Shown here one piece after another: positions 38,091 through 48,030 of a stretch of DNA of 64,000 nt. The stretch covers positions 1,540,001 to 1,604,000 of the forward strand of contig NZ_CP014143.1 of the NCBI RefSeq assembly GCF_001750105.1. Direction: 5' to 3'. Made by a program: the position numbers and the translations under genes. The DNA is from Microbulbifer aggregans. Its GTDB lineage: Bacteria; Pseudomonadota; Gammaproteobacteria; Pseudomonadales; Cellvibrionaceae. The notes beneath the pieces are model-generated. The model was not told the DNA's origin, searched no databases, and worked only from the letters and a program-made list of their open reading frames with translations. The stretch's first letter is position 1, and the number at the start of each line of letters is the position of its first letter.

Positions 38091-38408
38091 ATGCGCAAGA
38101 TCAAGCGTGACGACGAAGTCATCGTTATCGCCGGTCGCGACAAGGGCAAGCGTGGCACTGTACGCAAGGTGCTGAACGATGGCCGACTGATCGTATCCGG
38201 TGTACAGATGATCAAAAAACACCAGAAGCCGAACCCGCAGATGGGCATTTCCGGCGGTATCGTTGAGAAGGAAGCCGCTATCCAGGCTTCCAACGTGGCG
38301 ATTTTCAATCCGTCAACCCAGAAAGCTGACCGTGTGGGCTTCAAAGTACTGGAAGACGGCACTAAGATTCGCGTCTTCAAATCCAACGGCGAAGCCGTCG
38401 ACGCATAA
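38091..38408 (+). CDS. rplX: 50S ribosomal protein L24
   Basis: A protein of 105 residues, an assembly initiator that contains a KOW motif ([22 protein letters not shown]). It lies 21 bp after rplN and 18 bp before rplE. In E. coli, S8 represses the spc operon near the L5 start; no clear copy of the S8 site was recognised by eye. Confidence 0.97.
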   Translation: MRKIKRDDEVIVIAGRDKGKRGTVRKVLNDGRLIVSGVQMIKKHQKPNPQMGISGGIVEKEAAIQASNVAIFNPSTQKADRVGFKVLEDGTKIRVFKSNGEAVDA

Positions 38409-38426
38409 GCAGGTTGGGTATTTATC

Positions 38427-38966
38427 ATGGCAAAGCTGAAAGAGCTCTACGTTAAAGAACTCGCGCCCAAGCTGAAAGAAGAGCTGGGGCTCGACAATGT
38501 GATGTCCGTGCCGCGCATCACCAAGATCACCGTCAACATGGGTGTTGGCGAGGCGATTGGTGACAAGAAGGTACTGGAACATGCTGTCAGTGACATGACA
38601 GCGATTACTGGTCAGAAACCCATCGTGACCAAAGCGCGCAAGTCTATTGCGGGCTTTAAGATCCGTGAAGGTTGGCCGATCGGCTGTAAGGTGACTCTGC
38701 GCGGCGAGCGCATGTACGAGTTCCTGGAGCGTCTGGTTGACATCGCGATCCCGCGTATCCGTGACTTCCGTGGCATCAGCCCGAAGCAGTTCGACGGCCG
38801 CGGCAACTTCTCTATGGGTGTGACCGAGCAAATCATCTTCCCGGAAATTGACTACGACAAAGTAGACAAGCTTCGTGGTCTGGATATTTGCATTACCACC
38901 ACAGCAGCGAACGACGACCAAGGTCGTGCCCTGCTGAAAGCGTTTAACTTCCCGTTCAAGGGTTAA
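38427..38966 (+). CDS. rplE: 50S ribosomal protein L5
   Basis: A protein of 179 residues that carries 5S rRNA to the central protuberance. It has the 5S-contacting stretch [20 protein letters not shown] and the P-site loop region [20 protein letters not shown]. Ends ten bases before rpsN. Confidence 0.97.
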   Translation: MAKLKELYVKELAPKLKEELGLDNVMSVPRITKITVNMGVGEAIGDKKVLEHAVSDMTAITGQKPIVTKARKSIAGFKIREGWPIGCKVTLRGERMYEFLERLVDIAIPRIRDFRGISPKQFDGRGNFSMGVTEQIIFPEIDYDKVDKLRGLDICITTTAANDDQGRALLKAFNFPFKG

Positions 38967-38975
38967 GAGGATTCC

Positions 38976-39281
38976 ATGGCGAAGAAATCCATGATTGCGC
39001 GTGAGAACAAGCGCGCTCGAACCGCAGCTAAGTACGCTGAAAAGCGTCAGGAGCTGAAGGCGATCATCGCCAGTCCCACTGTCTCCGATGAGGAGAAGTG
39101 GGAGGCTCAACTCAAGCTGCAGAAAATGCCGCGCGATGCAAGCCCGGTACGTCAGCAACGCCGCTGCCGTATTACTGGTCGCCCCCACGCTGTTTACCGT
39201 AAGTTCGGCCTGTGCCGTAACAAGCTGCGCGAAGCGGCCATGCGTGGTGATGTTCCCGGCCTGGTTAAGTCCAGCTGGTAA
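38976..39281 (+). CDS. rpsN: 30S ribosomal protein S14
   Basis: A protein of 101 residues. This is the long form without a zinc ribbon: the C-terminal part reads [33 protein letters not shown] and lacks the four-cysteine arrangement. Zinc limitation is therefore not expected to affect it, in contrast to the cysteine-rich L36 in this window. Confidence 0.97.
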   Translation: MAKKSMIARENKRARTAAKYAEKRQELKAIIASPTVSDEEKWEAQLKLQKMPRDASPVRQQRRCRITGRPHAVYRKFGLCRNKLREAAMRGDVPGLVKSSW

Positions 39282-39306
39282 AGGCAGACTTGAGGAGTCT
39301 TTATAA

Positions 39307-39699
39307 ATGAGTATGCAAGATCCGTTGGCAGATATGCTGACTCGCATCCGCAATGCCCTCGGGCGCGGTAAGGCGAGCGTTACCCTGCCTTCATCCAAAT
39401 TGAAAATCGCCGTTGCCAAAGTCCTGAAGGATGAAGGTTACGTTAACGATTACGCTGTAAGCGAAGGCGCCAAGCCTGAACTGACCATTGACCTGAAATA
39501 CTTCCAGGGCAAGCCGGTTATTGCTGAGCTGGATCGGGTATCCCGTCCTGGCCTGCGCGCTTACTCTGGTAAGAAAGCTCTGCCTTCCGTACGTGGTGGT
39601 CTGGGTATCGCTATCGTCTCCACCTCCAAGGGTGTGATGACTGATCGTGCTGCCCGTCAGGCCGGCGTCGGTGGCGAAGTGCTCTGCACCGTATTCTAA
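39307..39699 (+). CDS. rpsH: 30S ribosomal protein S8
   Basis: A protein of 130 residues, a central-domain 16S binder and, in E. coli, the repressor of the spc operon. It begins [19 protein letters not shown] and ends with the conserved [33 protein letters not shown] region. Confidence 0.97.
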   Translation: MSMQDPLADMLTRIRNALGRGKASVTLPSSKLKIAVAKVLKDEGYVNDYAVSEGAKPELTIDLKYFQGKPVIAELDRVSRPGLRAYSGKKALPSVRGGLGIAIVSTSKGVMTDRAARQAGVGGEVLCTVF

Positions 39700-39711
39700 G
39701 CGGGGGTTGGT

Positions 39712-40245
39712 ATGTCTCGAGTAGCAAATGATCCAGTAAGTATCCCCGCCGGCGTAACCGTTGACCTGAAGGGTCAGGACATCGCCGTCAAGGGTGGAAA
39801 TGGCAACCTCAGCATGGTTATCCACAACGATGTGGAAGTGGCCGAGGCTGACGGCAAGCTGACTTTCGCAGCCCGCAATGGTTCCAAGCAGGCCAAGGCC
39901 CTGTCTGGTACCACTCGCGCTCTGGTCAACAACATGGTTGTTGGCGTGAGCCAGGGTTTCGAGAAGAAACTGCAGCTGTTGGGTGTTGGTTACCGCGCGA
40001 AAGCGGCTGGTAAATCCGTCAACCTGACTCTGGGCTTCTCACACCCGATCGATTATCAGCTGCCGGAGGGCGTCACCGCCGAAACCCCGAGCCAGACTGA
40101 AATCGTACTGAAGAGCAGCAACAAACAGCTGCTGGGCCAAGTGGCCGCCGAGATCCGCGCATTCCGTCCGCCGGAGCCCTACAAAGGTAAGGGTGTCCGC
40201 TACGCCGAGGAACGCGTGTATCGCAAAGAGGCCAAGAAGAAGTAG
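39712..40245 (+). CDS. rplF: 50S ribosomal protein L6
   Basis: A protein of 177 residues made of two similar domains, near the factor-binding site. The second domain shows the typical [28 protein letters not shown] stretch, and [24 protein letters not shown] closes the protein. Confidence 0.97.
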   Translation: MSRVANDPVSIPAGVTVDLKGQDIAVKGGNGNLSMVIHNDVEVAEADGKLTFAARNGSKQAKALSGTTRALVNNMVVGVSQGFEKKLQLLGVGYRAKAAGKSVNLTLGFSHPIDYQLPEGVTAETPSQTEIVLKSSNKQLLGQVAAEIRAFRPPEPYKGKGVRYAEERVYRKEAKKK

Positions 40246-40258
40246 GTAGGGCATTGAA

Positions 40259-40609
40259 ATGAACGTTAAGAAGCAATCTCGCTTGCGTCGTGCACGTCGT
40301 GCCCGCGCCAAGATCCGCGAGCTCGGCGCTGTTCGCCTGACCGTGAACCGCACGCCGCGCCACATTTACGCACAGATCCTGTCCGCCGACGGCGACAAGG
40401 TATTGGCCTCCGCCTCTACCCTCGATAAGGACCTGCGCGCAGGTAAAACCGGTAACGTCGACGCCGCCACAGCGGTTGGCTCCCTGATCGCCGAGCGCGC
40501 CAAGGCAGCCGGCGTTGAAGAAGTTGCCTTCGACCGCAGCGGTTACAAGTACCACGGCCGCGTCAAGGCTCTGGCTGACGCTGCCCGCGAAGCCGGTCTG
40601 AAATTCTAA
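40259..40609 (+). CDS. rplR: 50S ribosomal protein L18
   Basis: A protein of 116 residues that binds 5S rRNA together with L5. It has the arginine-rich N-terminus ([20 protein letters not shown]), the [14 protein letters not shown] strand and the ending [25 protein letters not shown]. Confidence 0.97.
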   Translation: MNVKKQSRLRRARRARAKIRELGAVRLTVNRTPRHIYAQILSADGDKVLASASTLDKDLRAGKTGNVDAATAVGSLIAERAKAAGVEEVAFDRSGYKYHGRVKALADAAREAGLKF

Positions 40610-40619
40610 GGGTTGAGTT

Positions 40620-41126
40620 ATGGCTAGAGAGAAAGACAAAAGCAACGACGAAGGCCTGCAGGAAAAGCTGGTCCAGGTCAATCGCGTTGCCAAGACTGTA
40701 AAAGGTGGTCGCATCTTCGCTTTCACCGCACTGACTGTTGTCGGTGACGGTAATGGCCGCGTCGGTTTCGGTCGCGGTAAAGCCCGCGAAGTACCGGTCG
40801 CTATCCAGAAGGCGATGGAAGCTGCGCGTCGCAACATGATTCAGGTTGACCTGAATGGCGACACCATCCAGTACGCCACCAAGGGTGTACACGGTGGTTC
40901 CAAGGTATATATGCAGCCGGCCTCCCAGGGTACCGGTGTAATTGCCGGCGGTGCCATGCGCTCCGTACTGGAAATGGCAGGCGTACACAACGTACTGGCA
41001 AAGTGCTACGGCTCCACCAACCCGGTGAACGTAGTGCGCGCTACTTTTGACGCGCTGGCTCAGATGAGCAGCCCGGAAGACGTAGCGGCCAAGCGTGGCA
41101 AGTCTGTTGAAGAAATCCTGAACTGA
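40620..41126 (+). CDS. rpsE: 30S ribosomal protein S5
   Basis: A protein of 168 residues at the mRNA entry and in decoding fidelity. The N-terminal domain has the loop [25 protein letters not shown] where spectinomycin resistance changes occur in other species; the sequence here is the wild type. The [21 protein letters not shown] helix follows. Confidence 0.97.
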   Translation: MAREKDKSNDEGLQEKLVQVNRVAKTVKGGRIFAFTALTVVGDGNGRVGFGRGKAREVPVAIQKAMEAARRNMIQVDLNGDTIQYATKGVHGGSKVYMQPASQGTGVIAGGAMRSVLEMAGVHNVLAKCYGSTNPVNVVRATFDALAQMSSPEDVAAKRGKSVEEILN

Positions 41127-41164
41127 TCGCGGTTCGGACCAAAGGTTATTTAGTGGGTAAGACC

Positions 41165-41350
41165 ATGGCTAAGAAGACCATTAAAGTCACCCAGATCAAA
41201 AGCATCGCCGGACGCCTGAAAAACCATCAGGCGTGCGTTGCCGGTCTGGGTCTGCGCCGCATCGGTCACACTGTGGAAGTGGAAGACACTCCGGCTGTGC
41301 GCGGCATGATCAACAAAGTGAACTACCTGGTGAAGGTGGAGGGGGAATAA
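41165..41350 (+). CDS. rpmD: 50S ribosomal protein L30
   Basis: A protein of 61 residues. The start at 41165 ([17 protein letters not shown]) is preferred to an in-frame GTG at 41153, since family members begin here. L30 is small and dispensable in some bacteria. It abuts rplO with one base between. Confidence 0.94.
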   Translation: MAKKTIKVTQIKSIAGRLKNHQACVAGLGLRRIGHTVEVEDTPAVRGMINKVNYLVKVEGE

Positions 41351-41351
41351 C

Positions 41352-41786
41352 ATGCGTTTGAATGAACTTTCTCCCGCCGAAGGTCACAAGCACTCTGCCA
41401 AGCGCGTTGGTCGCGGTATCGGCAGTGGCCTGGGCAAGACCGGTGGCCGTGGCCACAAAGGTCAGAAGTCCCGTTCCGGCGGCAGCGTTCGTCCGGGCTT
41501 CGAAGGCGGTCAGATGCCGCTGCAGAAGCGTCTGCCGAAGTACGGCTTCACTGCATATACCTCTCGCTTTGCGGCTGAGGTACGTCTGGGTGAGCTGAAC
41601 AAGGTAGATGGCGACGTAATCGATTTGGCAGCGCTGAAGAATGCCGATATTATCGGCAGCCACGTAAAACGCGCCAAAGTGTTCCTTTCTGGCGAACTGA
41701 CCAAGGCGGTAACCGTCAAGGGTCTGGGCGTCACCAAGGGTGCGAAAGCGGCCATCGAAGCTGCTGGCGGTAAAGTAGAAGACTAA
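41352..41786 (+). CDS. rplO: 50S ribosomal protein L15
   Basis: A protein of 144 residues. The glycine-rich N-terminal extension [27 protein letters not shown] enters the 23S core. It is followed by secY after 11 bp, the conserved bacterial linkage. Confidence 0.97.
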   Translation: MRLNELSPAEGHKHSAKRVGRGIGSGLGKTGGRGHKGQKSRSGGSVRPGFEGGQMPLQKRLPKYGFTAYTSRFAAEVRLGELNKVDGDVIDLAALKNADIIGSHVKRAKVFLSGELTKAVTVKGLGVTKGAKAAIEAAGGKVED

Positions 41787-41797
41787 TTGAGGCCCCA

Positions 41798-43144
41798 ATG
41801 GCACGACCAGGATCCGGCGTAAATTCCCTGGGCAACAGCAAGGGATTGGGCGAGCTTTGGGCTCGCCTTCGTTTTCTGTTCCTCGCGATTCTTGTGTATC
41901 GCGTAGGTACCCATATTCCGGTGCCCGGCATTGATCCGGAGAAGCTGTCCAACCTGTTCAACCAGAACCAGGGAACCATCCTTGGCCTGTTTAACATGTT
42001 CTCGGGCGGCGCACTGGAGCGCATGAGTATTCTGGCTCTGGGCATCATGCCGTACATCTCCGCGTCCATCATCATGCAGTTGATGACCGCGGTGACACCG
42101 TCCCTCGAAGCCCTCAAGAAAGAGGGCGACGCGGGACGGCGCAAGATCAACCAGTACACACGGTATCTCACCGTTGTACTGGCCCTGATCCAGGGTATCG
42201 GCATGACCTTTGGCCTTGCTGGCCAGAACCTCGCCTATTCGGCGGAGCCGGCATTCGGTTTCTACTTCGTGGCCGTCGTGTCACTGGTTACCGGTGCTGT
42301 CTTCATGATGTGGCTGGGTGAGCAGATCACCGAGCGCGGCGTCGGCAACGGCATTTCCATGCTGATCTTTGCCGGTATCGTTGCCGGGCTGCCCAGTGCC
42401 ATCGGTCAGGCGTTTGAACAGGCCCGCCAGGGTGAGCTGCATATCCTGCTGCTGCTGGCCATCGGCTTTGTCGCCATCGCTATCGTCTACTTCGTCGTTG
42501 TGATGGAGCGGGGGCAGCGACGGATCACTATCAACCATGCGCGCCGTCAGGCCGGTCGCTACTCAGCTGCGCCTGCAGCTCAGTCCAGCCACCTGCCGCT
42601 GAAGGTCAACATGGCGGGCGTGATCCCGGTGATTTTTGCCAGCAGTATCCTGCTGTTCCCGGCCACACTGGCGCAGTGGTTTGGCCAGGGCGGTGAAGGA
42701 ATTGGTGCGCAGATTCTGCAGTGGATGGCGCTGCAGCTTGGCCCCGGCCAGCCGTTGAACATTATCCTGTTCGCGCTGCTGATCGGATTCTTCTGCTTCT
42801 TCTATACGGCGTTGATGTTCAACCCGAATGAAGTTGCCGACAACCTGAAAAAGTCCGGCGCGTACGTGCCCGGCATCCGTCCCGGTGAACAGACGGCCCG
42901 CTACATCGATAGCGTGCTGACTCGTCTCACCCTTGTCGGCGCCGTGTATATCGCTCTGGTCTCCCTGCTACCGCAGTTCCTGGTGGTTGGGCTGAACATA
43001 CCCTTCTATCTGGGTGGTACTTCGCTGCTGATCGTTGTGGTCGTGGTGATGGACTTCATGGCTCAGGTGCAGTCGCACTTGCTGTCCCACCAGTATGAAG
43101 GACTGATGAAAAAGGCGAACCTGCAGGGCTACGGTCGCCGCTAA
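41798..43144 (+). CDS. secY: Protein translocase subunit SecY
   Basis: A membrane protein of 448 residues with ten expected transmembrane helices, the central pore of the Sec translocon. The plug region follows the first helix ([28 protein letters not shown]). The cytoplasmic loops that bind the ribosome and SecA include [17 protein letters not shown] and the stretch [19 protein letters not shown]. It joins SecE encoded at 14987. rpmJ follows after 43 bp. Confidence 0.97.
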   Translation: MARPGSGVNSLGNSKGLGELWARLRFLFLAILVYRVGTHIPVPGIDPEKLSNLFNQNQGTILGLFNMFSGGALERMSILALGIMPYISASIIMQLMTAVTPSLEALKKEGDAGRRKINQYTRYLTVVLALIQGIGMTFGLAGQNLAYSAEPAFGFYFVAVVSLVTGAVFMMWLGEQITERGVGNGISMLIFAGIVAGLPSAIGQAFEQARQGELHILLLLAIGFVAIAIVYFVVVMERGQRRITINHARRQAGRYSAAPAAQSSHLPLKVNMAGVIPVIFASSILLFPATLAQWFGQGGEGIGAQILQWMALQLGPGQPLNIILFALLIGFFCFFYTALMFNPNEVADNLKKSGAYVPGIRPGEQTARYIDSVLTRLTLVGAVYIALVSLLPQFLVVGLNIPFYLGGTSLLIVVVVVMDFMAQVQSHLLSHQYEGLMKKANLQGYGRR

Positions 43145-43187
43145 CAGCGGTGTCCGGCATGCGGTTTAAGTGAATTGAGGTAGGATC

Positions 43188-43304
43188 ATGAAAGTACGCG
43201 CTTCTGTTAAAAAGATCTGCCGTAACTGCAAGATCGTGCGCCGCAAGGGCGTTCTGCGGGTTATCTGCAGTGCCGAGCCGCGCCACAAGCAGCGGCAGGG
43301 CTAA
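43188..43304 (+). CDS. rpmJ: 50S ribosomal protein L36
   Basis: A protein of only 38 residues ([20 protein letters not shown], then [18 protein letters not shown]). This is the zinc-ribbon form, with Cys11, Cys14, Cys27 and His33 as ligands. It starts after GAGGTAGGATC. Its place between secY and rpsM is the standard one. Confidence 0.96.
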   Translation: MKVRASVKKICRNCKIVRRKGVLRVICSAEPRHKQRQG

Positions 43305-43693
43305 TCCCGCATCGCGAGGCTACGCTTCGCGCCGGGATAAGCGACTGACCATGGATGGTCAGGCTGGCGTCCGCTTCAGGGAAGGTTGAACGAGACGCCG
43401 TTTGAGAATATGCCAATTAGCGCGGCCCCCGCGGTAACTGGCGACACCGGAGCCTTAACGGGTCTGGTGGGAACCGAGGAGTCACTTCTCTGGTTCCGAT
43501 TGGGGGCGTTGACTGTCGTCCGTTTCTCTCCACGACGGGTTCGGGGAGAGGGCGGGCTATTGCAATTTGGTGTCTGAAAAGCTATTCTTGCGCGCCTTTT
43601 TGGTGGCGCAGGCCGTTTTTTAGTCGCTGTCAGCGCCGAATTCTAAGTTGAGTCACATTTGAGAGTGGCTCCCAATACGTGGAGTATGCCTCT
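43305..43693 (+). other. Spacer between rpmJ and rpsM
   Basis: A gap of about 390 bp. A hairpin built from ATCCCGC...GCGGGAT-like arms lies at 43304-43338 without a U run, and a small dyad CTGACC/GGTCAG follows near 43345-43362. I see no gene; the frame at 43386 has no family features. The downstream end holds a promoter and the rpsM initiation hairpin. Confidence 0.5.
43560..43588 (+). promoter_or_regulatory. Promoter of the alpha operon
   Basis: TTGCAA at 43560-43565, 17 bp, TATTCT at 43583-43588, followed by GCGCGCC. It lies about 100 bp before rpsM, where E. coli has its alpha operon promoter. A TTGACT at 43509 has no partner at proper distance. Confidence 0.6.
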
Positions 43694-43705
43694 ATGGCAC
43701 GTATT
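43674..43705 (+). promoter_or_regulatory. Hairpin around the rpsM start (candidate S4 operator)
   Basis: A perfect eight-base inverted repeat, AATACGTG (43674-43681) and CACGTATT (43698-43705). The 16-base loop holds most of the ribosome-binding site GGAG and the whole ATG of rpsM. In E. coli S4 represses the alpha operon by trapping a pseudoknot at this place; this hairpin could be part of a similar control. Confidence 0.6.
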
Positions 43706-44050
43706 GCTGGTGTCAATGTACCAGACCACAAGCACGCCGTGATCTCCCTGACCCATATCTATGGGGTTGGTCGCACTACTGCTAAGTCTATTCTGGCAGC
43801 GGTTGGTATCGCTGAATCCACCAAAATCCGTGATCTGTCTGAAGAGCAGATTGAAACCATCCGTGGTGAAGTTGCAAAACTGACCGTGGAAGGTGATCTG
43901 CGCCGGGAAGTTTCCATGAACATCAAGCGTTTGATGGACCTGGGTTGCTTCCGCGGTCTGCGCCACCGTCGCAGCCTGCCGCTGCGTGGTCAGCGCACCA
44001 AGACTAATGCCCGTACCCGTAAGGGTCCGCGCAAGCCGATTCGCAAGTAA
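43694..44050 (+). CDS. rpsM: 30S ribosomal protein S13
   Basis: A protein of 118 residues of the 30S head that touches P-site tRNA with its basic tail ([20 protein letters not shown]). The frame opens at 43679, but [19 protein letters not shown] at 43694 is the family start. First gene of the alpha operon. Confidence 0.97.
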   Translation: MARIAGVNVPDHKHAVISLTHIYGVGRTTAKSILAAVGIAESTKIRDLSEEQIETIRGEVAKLTVEGDLRREVSMNIKRLMDLGCFRGLRHRRSLPLRGQRTKTNARTRKGPRKPIRK

Positions 44051-44127
44051 GACGCGGAATCGCGGTTTAACAAGCCCCTCTCCTCGGTTGAGATGGGGGG
44101 ATTTGATACAGGATTTAGGATACAGGT

Positions 44128-44517
44128 ATGGCTAAGCCAAAAACTACTGTTCGCAAAAAGGTCAAAAAGACCGTTGTCGACGGTATTGCCCACATCCACG
44201 CATCGTTTAACAACACGATCGTAACGATCACTGATCGTCAGGGTAATACCCTCAGCTGGGCCACTGCTGGTGGTTCCGGTTTCCGCGGCTCTCGTAAGAG
44301 CACGCCGTTTGCAGCCCAGGTTGCCGCAGAGCGCGCAGGTAATGCCGCTCAGGAATACGGCCTGAAAAACCTCGATGTCGAAGTTAAGGGCCCTGGCCCC
44401 GGTCGCGAATCCGCTGTTCGCGCACTGAACAACTGCGGCTTCAAGATTACCAACATCACCGACGTGACGCCGATCCCACATAATGGTTGTCGTCCGCCCA
44501 AGAAACGTCGCGTGTAA
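44128..44517 (+). CDS. rpsK: 30S ribosomal protein S11
   Basis: A protein of 129 residues at the platform near the mRNA exit. It has the stretches [26 protein letters not shown] and [17 protein letters not shown], the invariant C-terminus. It lies 77 bp after rpsM and 15 bp before rpsD. Confidence 0.97.
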   Translation: MAKPKTTVRKKVKKTVVDGIAHIHASFNNTIVTITDRQGNTLSWATAGGSGFRGSRKSTPFAAQVAAERAGNAAQEYGLKNLDVEVKGPGPGRESAVRALNNCGFKITNITDVTPIPHNGCRPPKKRRV

Positions 44518-44532
44518 GAGGGGGCTGACAAA

Positions 44533-45153
44533 ATGGCACGTTATATTGGACCAAAATGTAAGCTTTCCCGTCGGGAAGGTACCGATCTGCAGCTGAAAAG
44601 TGGTGTTCGCCCGCACGATTCCAAGTGCCGCGCGGAAACCAAGCCGGGCCAGCATGGCGCCGGTCGTGGTCGCCTGAGCGACTACGGTGTACAGCTGCGT
44701 GAAAAGCAGAAAGTTCGTCGCATCTACGGCGTACTGGAAAAGCAGTTCCGCAACTACTATAAGGAAGCGGCGCGCCTCAAGGGTGCTACCGGTGAAAACC
44801 TTCTGCAGCTGCTGGAAAAACGCCTGGACAACGTGGTTTACCGCATGGGCTTTGGTGCGACTCGCGCTGAAGCACGTCAGCTGGTTTCCCACAAGGCGAT
44901 TCTGGTCAATGGCAGCGCGGTGAACATCCCGTCTTACCAGGTACAGGCTGGTGACGTGATTTCTATCCGTGAAAAAGCCAAGAAGCAGATGCGTATCCAG
45001 AATTCCGTTTCCCTCGCTGCCCAGCGTGGCGATGTCGAGTGGGTAGACGTCAACGCGAGCAAGCTGGAAGGCACGTTCAAGCGTGTTCCGGATCGCGTCG
45101 ATCTGCCGGCAGAGATCAACGAAAACCTTATTGTGGAACTCTACTCCAAGTAA
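44533..45153 (+). CDS. rpsD: 30S ribosomal protein S4
   Basis: A protein of 206 residues, an assembly initiator and fidelity protein, and the repressor of the alpha operon in E. coli. The N-terminal part reads [19 protein letters not shown] with no complete zinc-knuckle set. The S4 RNA-binding domain is at about residues 95-160 ([25 protein letters not shown]). Confidence 0.97.
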   Translation: MARYIGPKCKLSRREGTDLQLKSGVRPHDSKCRAETKPGQHGAGRGRLSDYGVQLREKQKVRRIYGVLEKQFRNYYKEAARLKGATGENLLQLLEKRLDNVVYRMGFGATRAEARQLVSHKAILVNGSAVNIPSYQVQAGDVISIREKAKKQMRIQNSVSLAAQRGDVEWVDVNASKLEGTFKRVPDRVDLPAEINENLIVELYSK

Positions 45154-45180
45154 GGGATACAACTTTAAACAGGTATGGCT

Positions 45181-46185
45181 ATGCAGACTGCTGTCAACGA
45201 GTTTTTGACACCGCGTCGTATTGACGTCACCGAGTACAACCCGAACCACGCCAAAGTGGTTCTGGAGCCGCTGGAGCGTGGTTTCGGCCACACTCTGGGC
45301 AACGCACTGCGTCGCATCCTGCTGTCCTCCATGCCGGGCTGCGCCGTCACTGAAGTCGAGATTGACGGTGTTGAGCACGAGTACAGCGCGATCGAAGGTG
45401 TGCAGGAAGATGTAATCGAAATCCTGCTGAACCTGAAAGACATCGCTGTGGTCATGCACGGCAAGGATCAGGCTGTTCTGAGCCTGAGCAAGAAGGGACC
45501 GGGTGCGGTGACCGCCGGAGATATCCAGGTAGATCACGACATCGAGATCGTTAATCCCGAGCACGTGATCGCCAACATCACCGGCGACGTGGAACTCAAT
45601 CTGCGTCTGACCGTCGCGCGCGGCCGTGGCTACCAGCCCGCCGACGCCCGTCGTGAGGACGAGGAAGAGACCCGTTCAATCGGCCGTCTGCAGCTGGATG
45701 CATCCTTCAGCCCGGTGCGTCGCGTTTCTTACAGTGTGGAATCCGCACGTGTAGAGCAGCGCACCGACCTGGACAAGCTGGTTCTGGATCTGGAAACCAA
45801 TGGTACCCTGGATCCTGAAGAGGCTATTCGCCGCGCCGCGACCATCCTGCAGCAGCAGCTGGCCGTGTTTGTGGACCTGGAGGACAACCGTCCGTCCGAC
45901 AAGCCGGCTGAAGAGCCGGAAGTCGATCCGGTTCTGCTGCGTCCGGTGGACGACCTCGAGCTGACCGTGCGTTCGGCCAACTGTCTGAAGGCAGAAAACA
46001 TCTACTACATCGGTGATCTGATTCAGCGCACCGAAGTAGAGCTGCTGAAGACCCCGAACCTGGGCAAGAAGTCCCTGACTGAGATCAAGGACGTTCTAGC
46101 CTCGCGCGGTCTGTCCCTGGGCATGCGTCTCGAGAACTGGCCGCCGGCCAGCCTCAAAGGCGACAGCAAGCTGAGCCCCCTGTAA
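45181..46185 (+). CDS. rpoA: DNA-directed RNA polymerase subunit alpha
   Basis: A protein of 334 residues. The N-terminal dimerisation domain ([19 protein letters not shown]) is joined by a linker to the C-terminal domain, which binds UP elements and activators ([21 protein letters not shown]). Two ATGs compete, at 45175 and 45181. The second is chosen because AGG at 45171 is then seven bases away and the protein starts [16 protein letters not shown] as in relatives. Confidence 0.97.
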   Translation: MQTAVNEFLTPRRIDVTEYNPNHAKVVLEPLERGFGHTLGNALRRILLSSMPGCAVTEVEIDGVEHEYSAIEGVQEDVIEILLNLKDIAVVMHGKDQAVLSLSKKGPGAVTAGDIQVDHDIEIVNPEHVIANITGDVELNLRLTVARGRGYQPADARREDEEETRSIGRLQLDASFSPVRRVSYSVESARVEQRTDLDKLVLDLETNGTLDPEEAIRRAATILQQQLAVFVDLEDNRPSDKPAEEPEVDPVLLRPVDDLELTVRSANCLKAENIYYIGDLIQRTEVELLKTPNLGKKSLTEIKDVLASRGLSLGMRLENWPPASLKGDSKLSPL

Positions 46186-46319
46186 GTATCTGGTAGGTGC
46201 GGCCAGTGGCCGTACGCTTAGAAAGAACCCGAGCGGTGTCTGGCCCCTGGCGAGCGCCGCTCCAGCACGACTTGCTGAGACAGCACCGTCGTTAGCAAAA
46301 TGTCGTAAGGAATTGAGTT

Positions 46320-46715
46320 ATGCGTCATCGCTATAGTGGCCGTAAATTCAGCCGTACCAGCGCCCATCGCAAAGCCATGTTCAAAAACATGACCGCGTCG
46401 CTGGTTGAACACGAACTGATTAAAACTACCCTGCCGAAAGCCAAGGAGCTGCGTCGCGTCGCCGAGCCGCTGATTACCCTGGCCAAGAAGGACAGTGTTG
46501 CCAATCGTCGTCTGGCCTTTGCCCGTCTCCGTGACAAGGATGCGGTCAAGAAGCTCTTCGAAGAGCTGGGCCCGCGCTACGAAGCCCGTCCGGGTGGCTA
46601 CATCCGTATCCTGAAGTGCGGTTTCCGTGCTGGCGACAAGGCCCCGATGGCCTTCGTTGAGCTGGTGGATCGCCCTCAGGTTGAGGATGATGCCGCTGAA
46701 GCTGCTGAGGCGTAA
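46320..46715 (+). CDS. rplQ: 50S ribosomal protein L17
   Basis: A protein of 131 residues at the tunnel exit side. The N-terminus [24 protein letters not shown] is invariant among gammaproteobacteria. It closes the alpha operon; a strong terminator follows 40 bp downstream. Confidence 0.97.
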   Translation: MRHRYSGRKFSRTSAHRKAMFKNMTASLVEHELIKTTLPKAKELRRVAEPLITLAKKDSVANRRLAFARLRDKDAVKKLFEELGPRYEARPGGYIRILKCGFRAGDKAPMAFVELVDRPQVEDDAAEAAEA

Positions 46716-46756
46716 GCACCAGTCAGCACCCGAAGACTCGCTCCGGTGAGTCTGCG

Positions 46757-46786
46757 AAAAAGCCGGTCACTGACCGGCTTTTTTTT
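46757..46786 (+). terminator. Terminator of the alpha operon
   Basis: Stem AAAAGCCGGTCA / TGACCGGCTTTT with a loop of two to four bases, followed by a further run of T. Confidence 0.95.
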
Positions 46787-46852
46787 CGCCTGTTTGGTGT
46801 AAAATCGCACCGCGACTCCAACCCGTCTACTCCTGAAGTCCCGGAGGTTTCC

Positions 46853-47098
46853 ATGACCCTGCAGCAGTTGCTGGACAACCTGACCCCCCAGATCGTCGGT
46901 AGCCTCAAGCGTGCCATCGAACTCGGTAAGTGGCCGAATGGCCAGTCACTCACTGACCAGCAGCGCTCGCTTTGCGCCGAGGCCGTGGCCAACTGGGAGG
47001 CGAAGAACGTTCCTGCAGAGTCGCGGATTGGTTATGTACCGCCGAAGAAAACCGCGTGCGGTGATCAGGACGACGAGAAGCCTCTTACCTGGGCGTAG
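46853..47098 (+). CDS. DUF1315 (YeaC-like) family protein
   Basis: A protein of 81 residues of the DUF1315/YeaC family. The typical start MTLQQLLDNLTPQIVGSLKRAIELGKWPNGQ and the ending with GYVPPKK are visible. The function of the family is not known. There is no signal peptide. It starts seven bases after CCGGAGG, and a TAAAAT at 46800-46805 could be its -10 box. It lies just outside the ribosomal block and seems to be transcribed alone. Confidence 0.85.
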   Translation: MTLQQLLDNLTPQIVGSLKRAIELGKWPNGQSLTDQQRSLCAEAVANWEAKNVPAESRIGYVPPKKTACGDQDDEKPLTWA

Positions 47099-47315
47099 TA
47101 TTTACCAGGCCATGGCATCGCCCGGTCGCGAGCCTTCAAACCCTGCGTCAGGGTCTGTAAACGTCTGCCAGCGGCAGGCGTGAATTCTCCCGCAGCGGCA
47201 CTGAATCCCAATTCTCCGCACCTGACGCGTATTTGCACCCGCCTGCCTAGCGCTACCGTTAGTTCCCACTTGTCCTCACGATACACTGCGGTTCTATCCA
47301 ACTGAGGACTCGGTG

Positions 47316-47981
47316 ATGGGGGCACATATGGTGAGCACCAAGCACAAATTGGCGTTGTGGGCCGTGTCGTGTTTGACGGCTGGTGCCGTGGTGGCTGTTC
47401 TCGGGCTTACCCGCGGGGAGCCCGCCGGCAGTGACGACCTGATCCCTCTACCACCGCAAGTGGCGGGGAAGCTCGATCCTGCGCCAGAAGCCATAGCCGA
47501 TGATACCCAACCGCTTCAGGATCAGGCAGTGGAGGCGCTGCTGGAACACCCGAGGGTGCAGGAATACCTCGCTGAAGAAACAGACAAGCGCGCGTTGCAG
47601 GATTACTTTGCGGGCGGGGACGGGGAGATCAGTGATGACGAAGCCTGGGCGCTGATCGAGCGCATCGAGCACGAGGGCAGGGTGCTTGCATTTGAGGCGT
47701 TGACCCTGAAGTTGGCGTGGCTTGATCGCAACAGCGATAACAAGGATGACTATGATCAGCGCTCGGCAGAGATCCTGGCGCAATATCGGCAACGGTCAGA
47801 ACGCCAGTTACAGCAGTATGATCCCTACGAGGAAGTCCCGGGTTTTGCCCGCTACAAGGAACTTGAGGCGGAAATTGTCAGGGAAGTCCAGCAAATGGAA
47901 TCCTTCCCTGAAGGGGTGTCGAGGCAAGCCTACCTGCGCCAGAGGCTACAGGCGGCGCGACAGGAAGCCTACGGGCACTGA
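47316..47981 (+). CDS. Membrane-anchored protein of unknown function (possibly lipase-chaperone-like)
   Basis: A protein of 221 residues with one N-terminal membrane helix (about 11-31, KLALWAVSCLTAGAVVAVLGL) and a soluble, strongly helical, charged rest that would lie in the periplasm. The stretch ALQDYFAGGDGEISDDEAW (94-111) recalls the conserved DYFLSALGE-type motif of lipase-specific foldases, and the end FPEGVSRQAYLRQRLQAAR looks helical in the same style. Those foldases are about 340 residues, so this would be a short form. ATG 47316 follows GAGGA by seven bases. It converges on a secreted esterase. The functional guess is weak. Confidence 0.5.
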   Translation: MGAHMVSTKHKLALWAVSCLTAGAVVAVLGLTRGEPAGSDDLIPLPPQVAGKLDPAPEAIADDTQPLQDQAVEALLEHPRVQEYLAEETDKRALQDYFAGGDGEISDDEAWALIERIEHEGRVLAFEALTLKLAWLDRNSDNKDDYDQRSAEILAQYRQRSERQLQQYDPYEEVPGFARYKELEAEIVREVQQMESFPEGVSRQAYLRQRLQAARQEAYGH

Positions 47982-47986
47982 TGAAG

Positions 47987-48012
47987 AAGGCCGCACAATG
48001 TGCGGCCTTTTC
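47987..48012. terminator. Bidirectional terminator between convergent genes
   Basis: Perfect stem AAGGCCGCAC / GTGCGGCCTT with an AAT loop and T-rich sequence on the plus strand. It serves the gene ending at 47981 and, less clearly, the one ending at 48031. Confidence 0.9.
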
Positions 48013-48030
48013 CGTTAGTTCCAGGAGTGC

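Noticed and set aside
43304..43338. Intrinsic terminator after rpmJ
   Set aside because: A hairpin is possible, but no T run follows, so it was only noted as part of the spacer.
43386..43577. Small frame between rpmJ and rpsM
   Set aside because: No ribosome-binding site and no recognised family; the region fits a promoter and leader.
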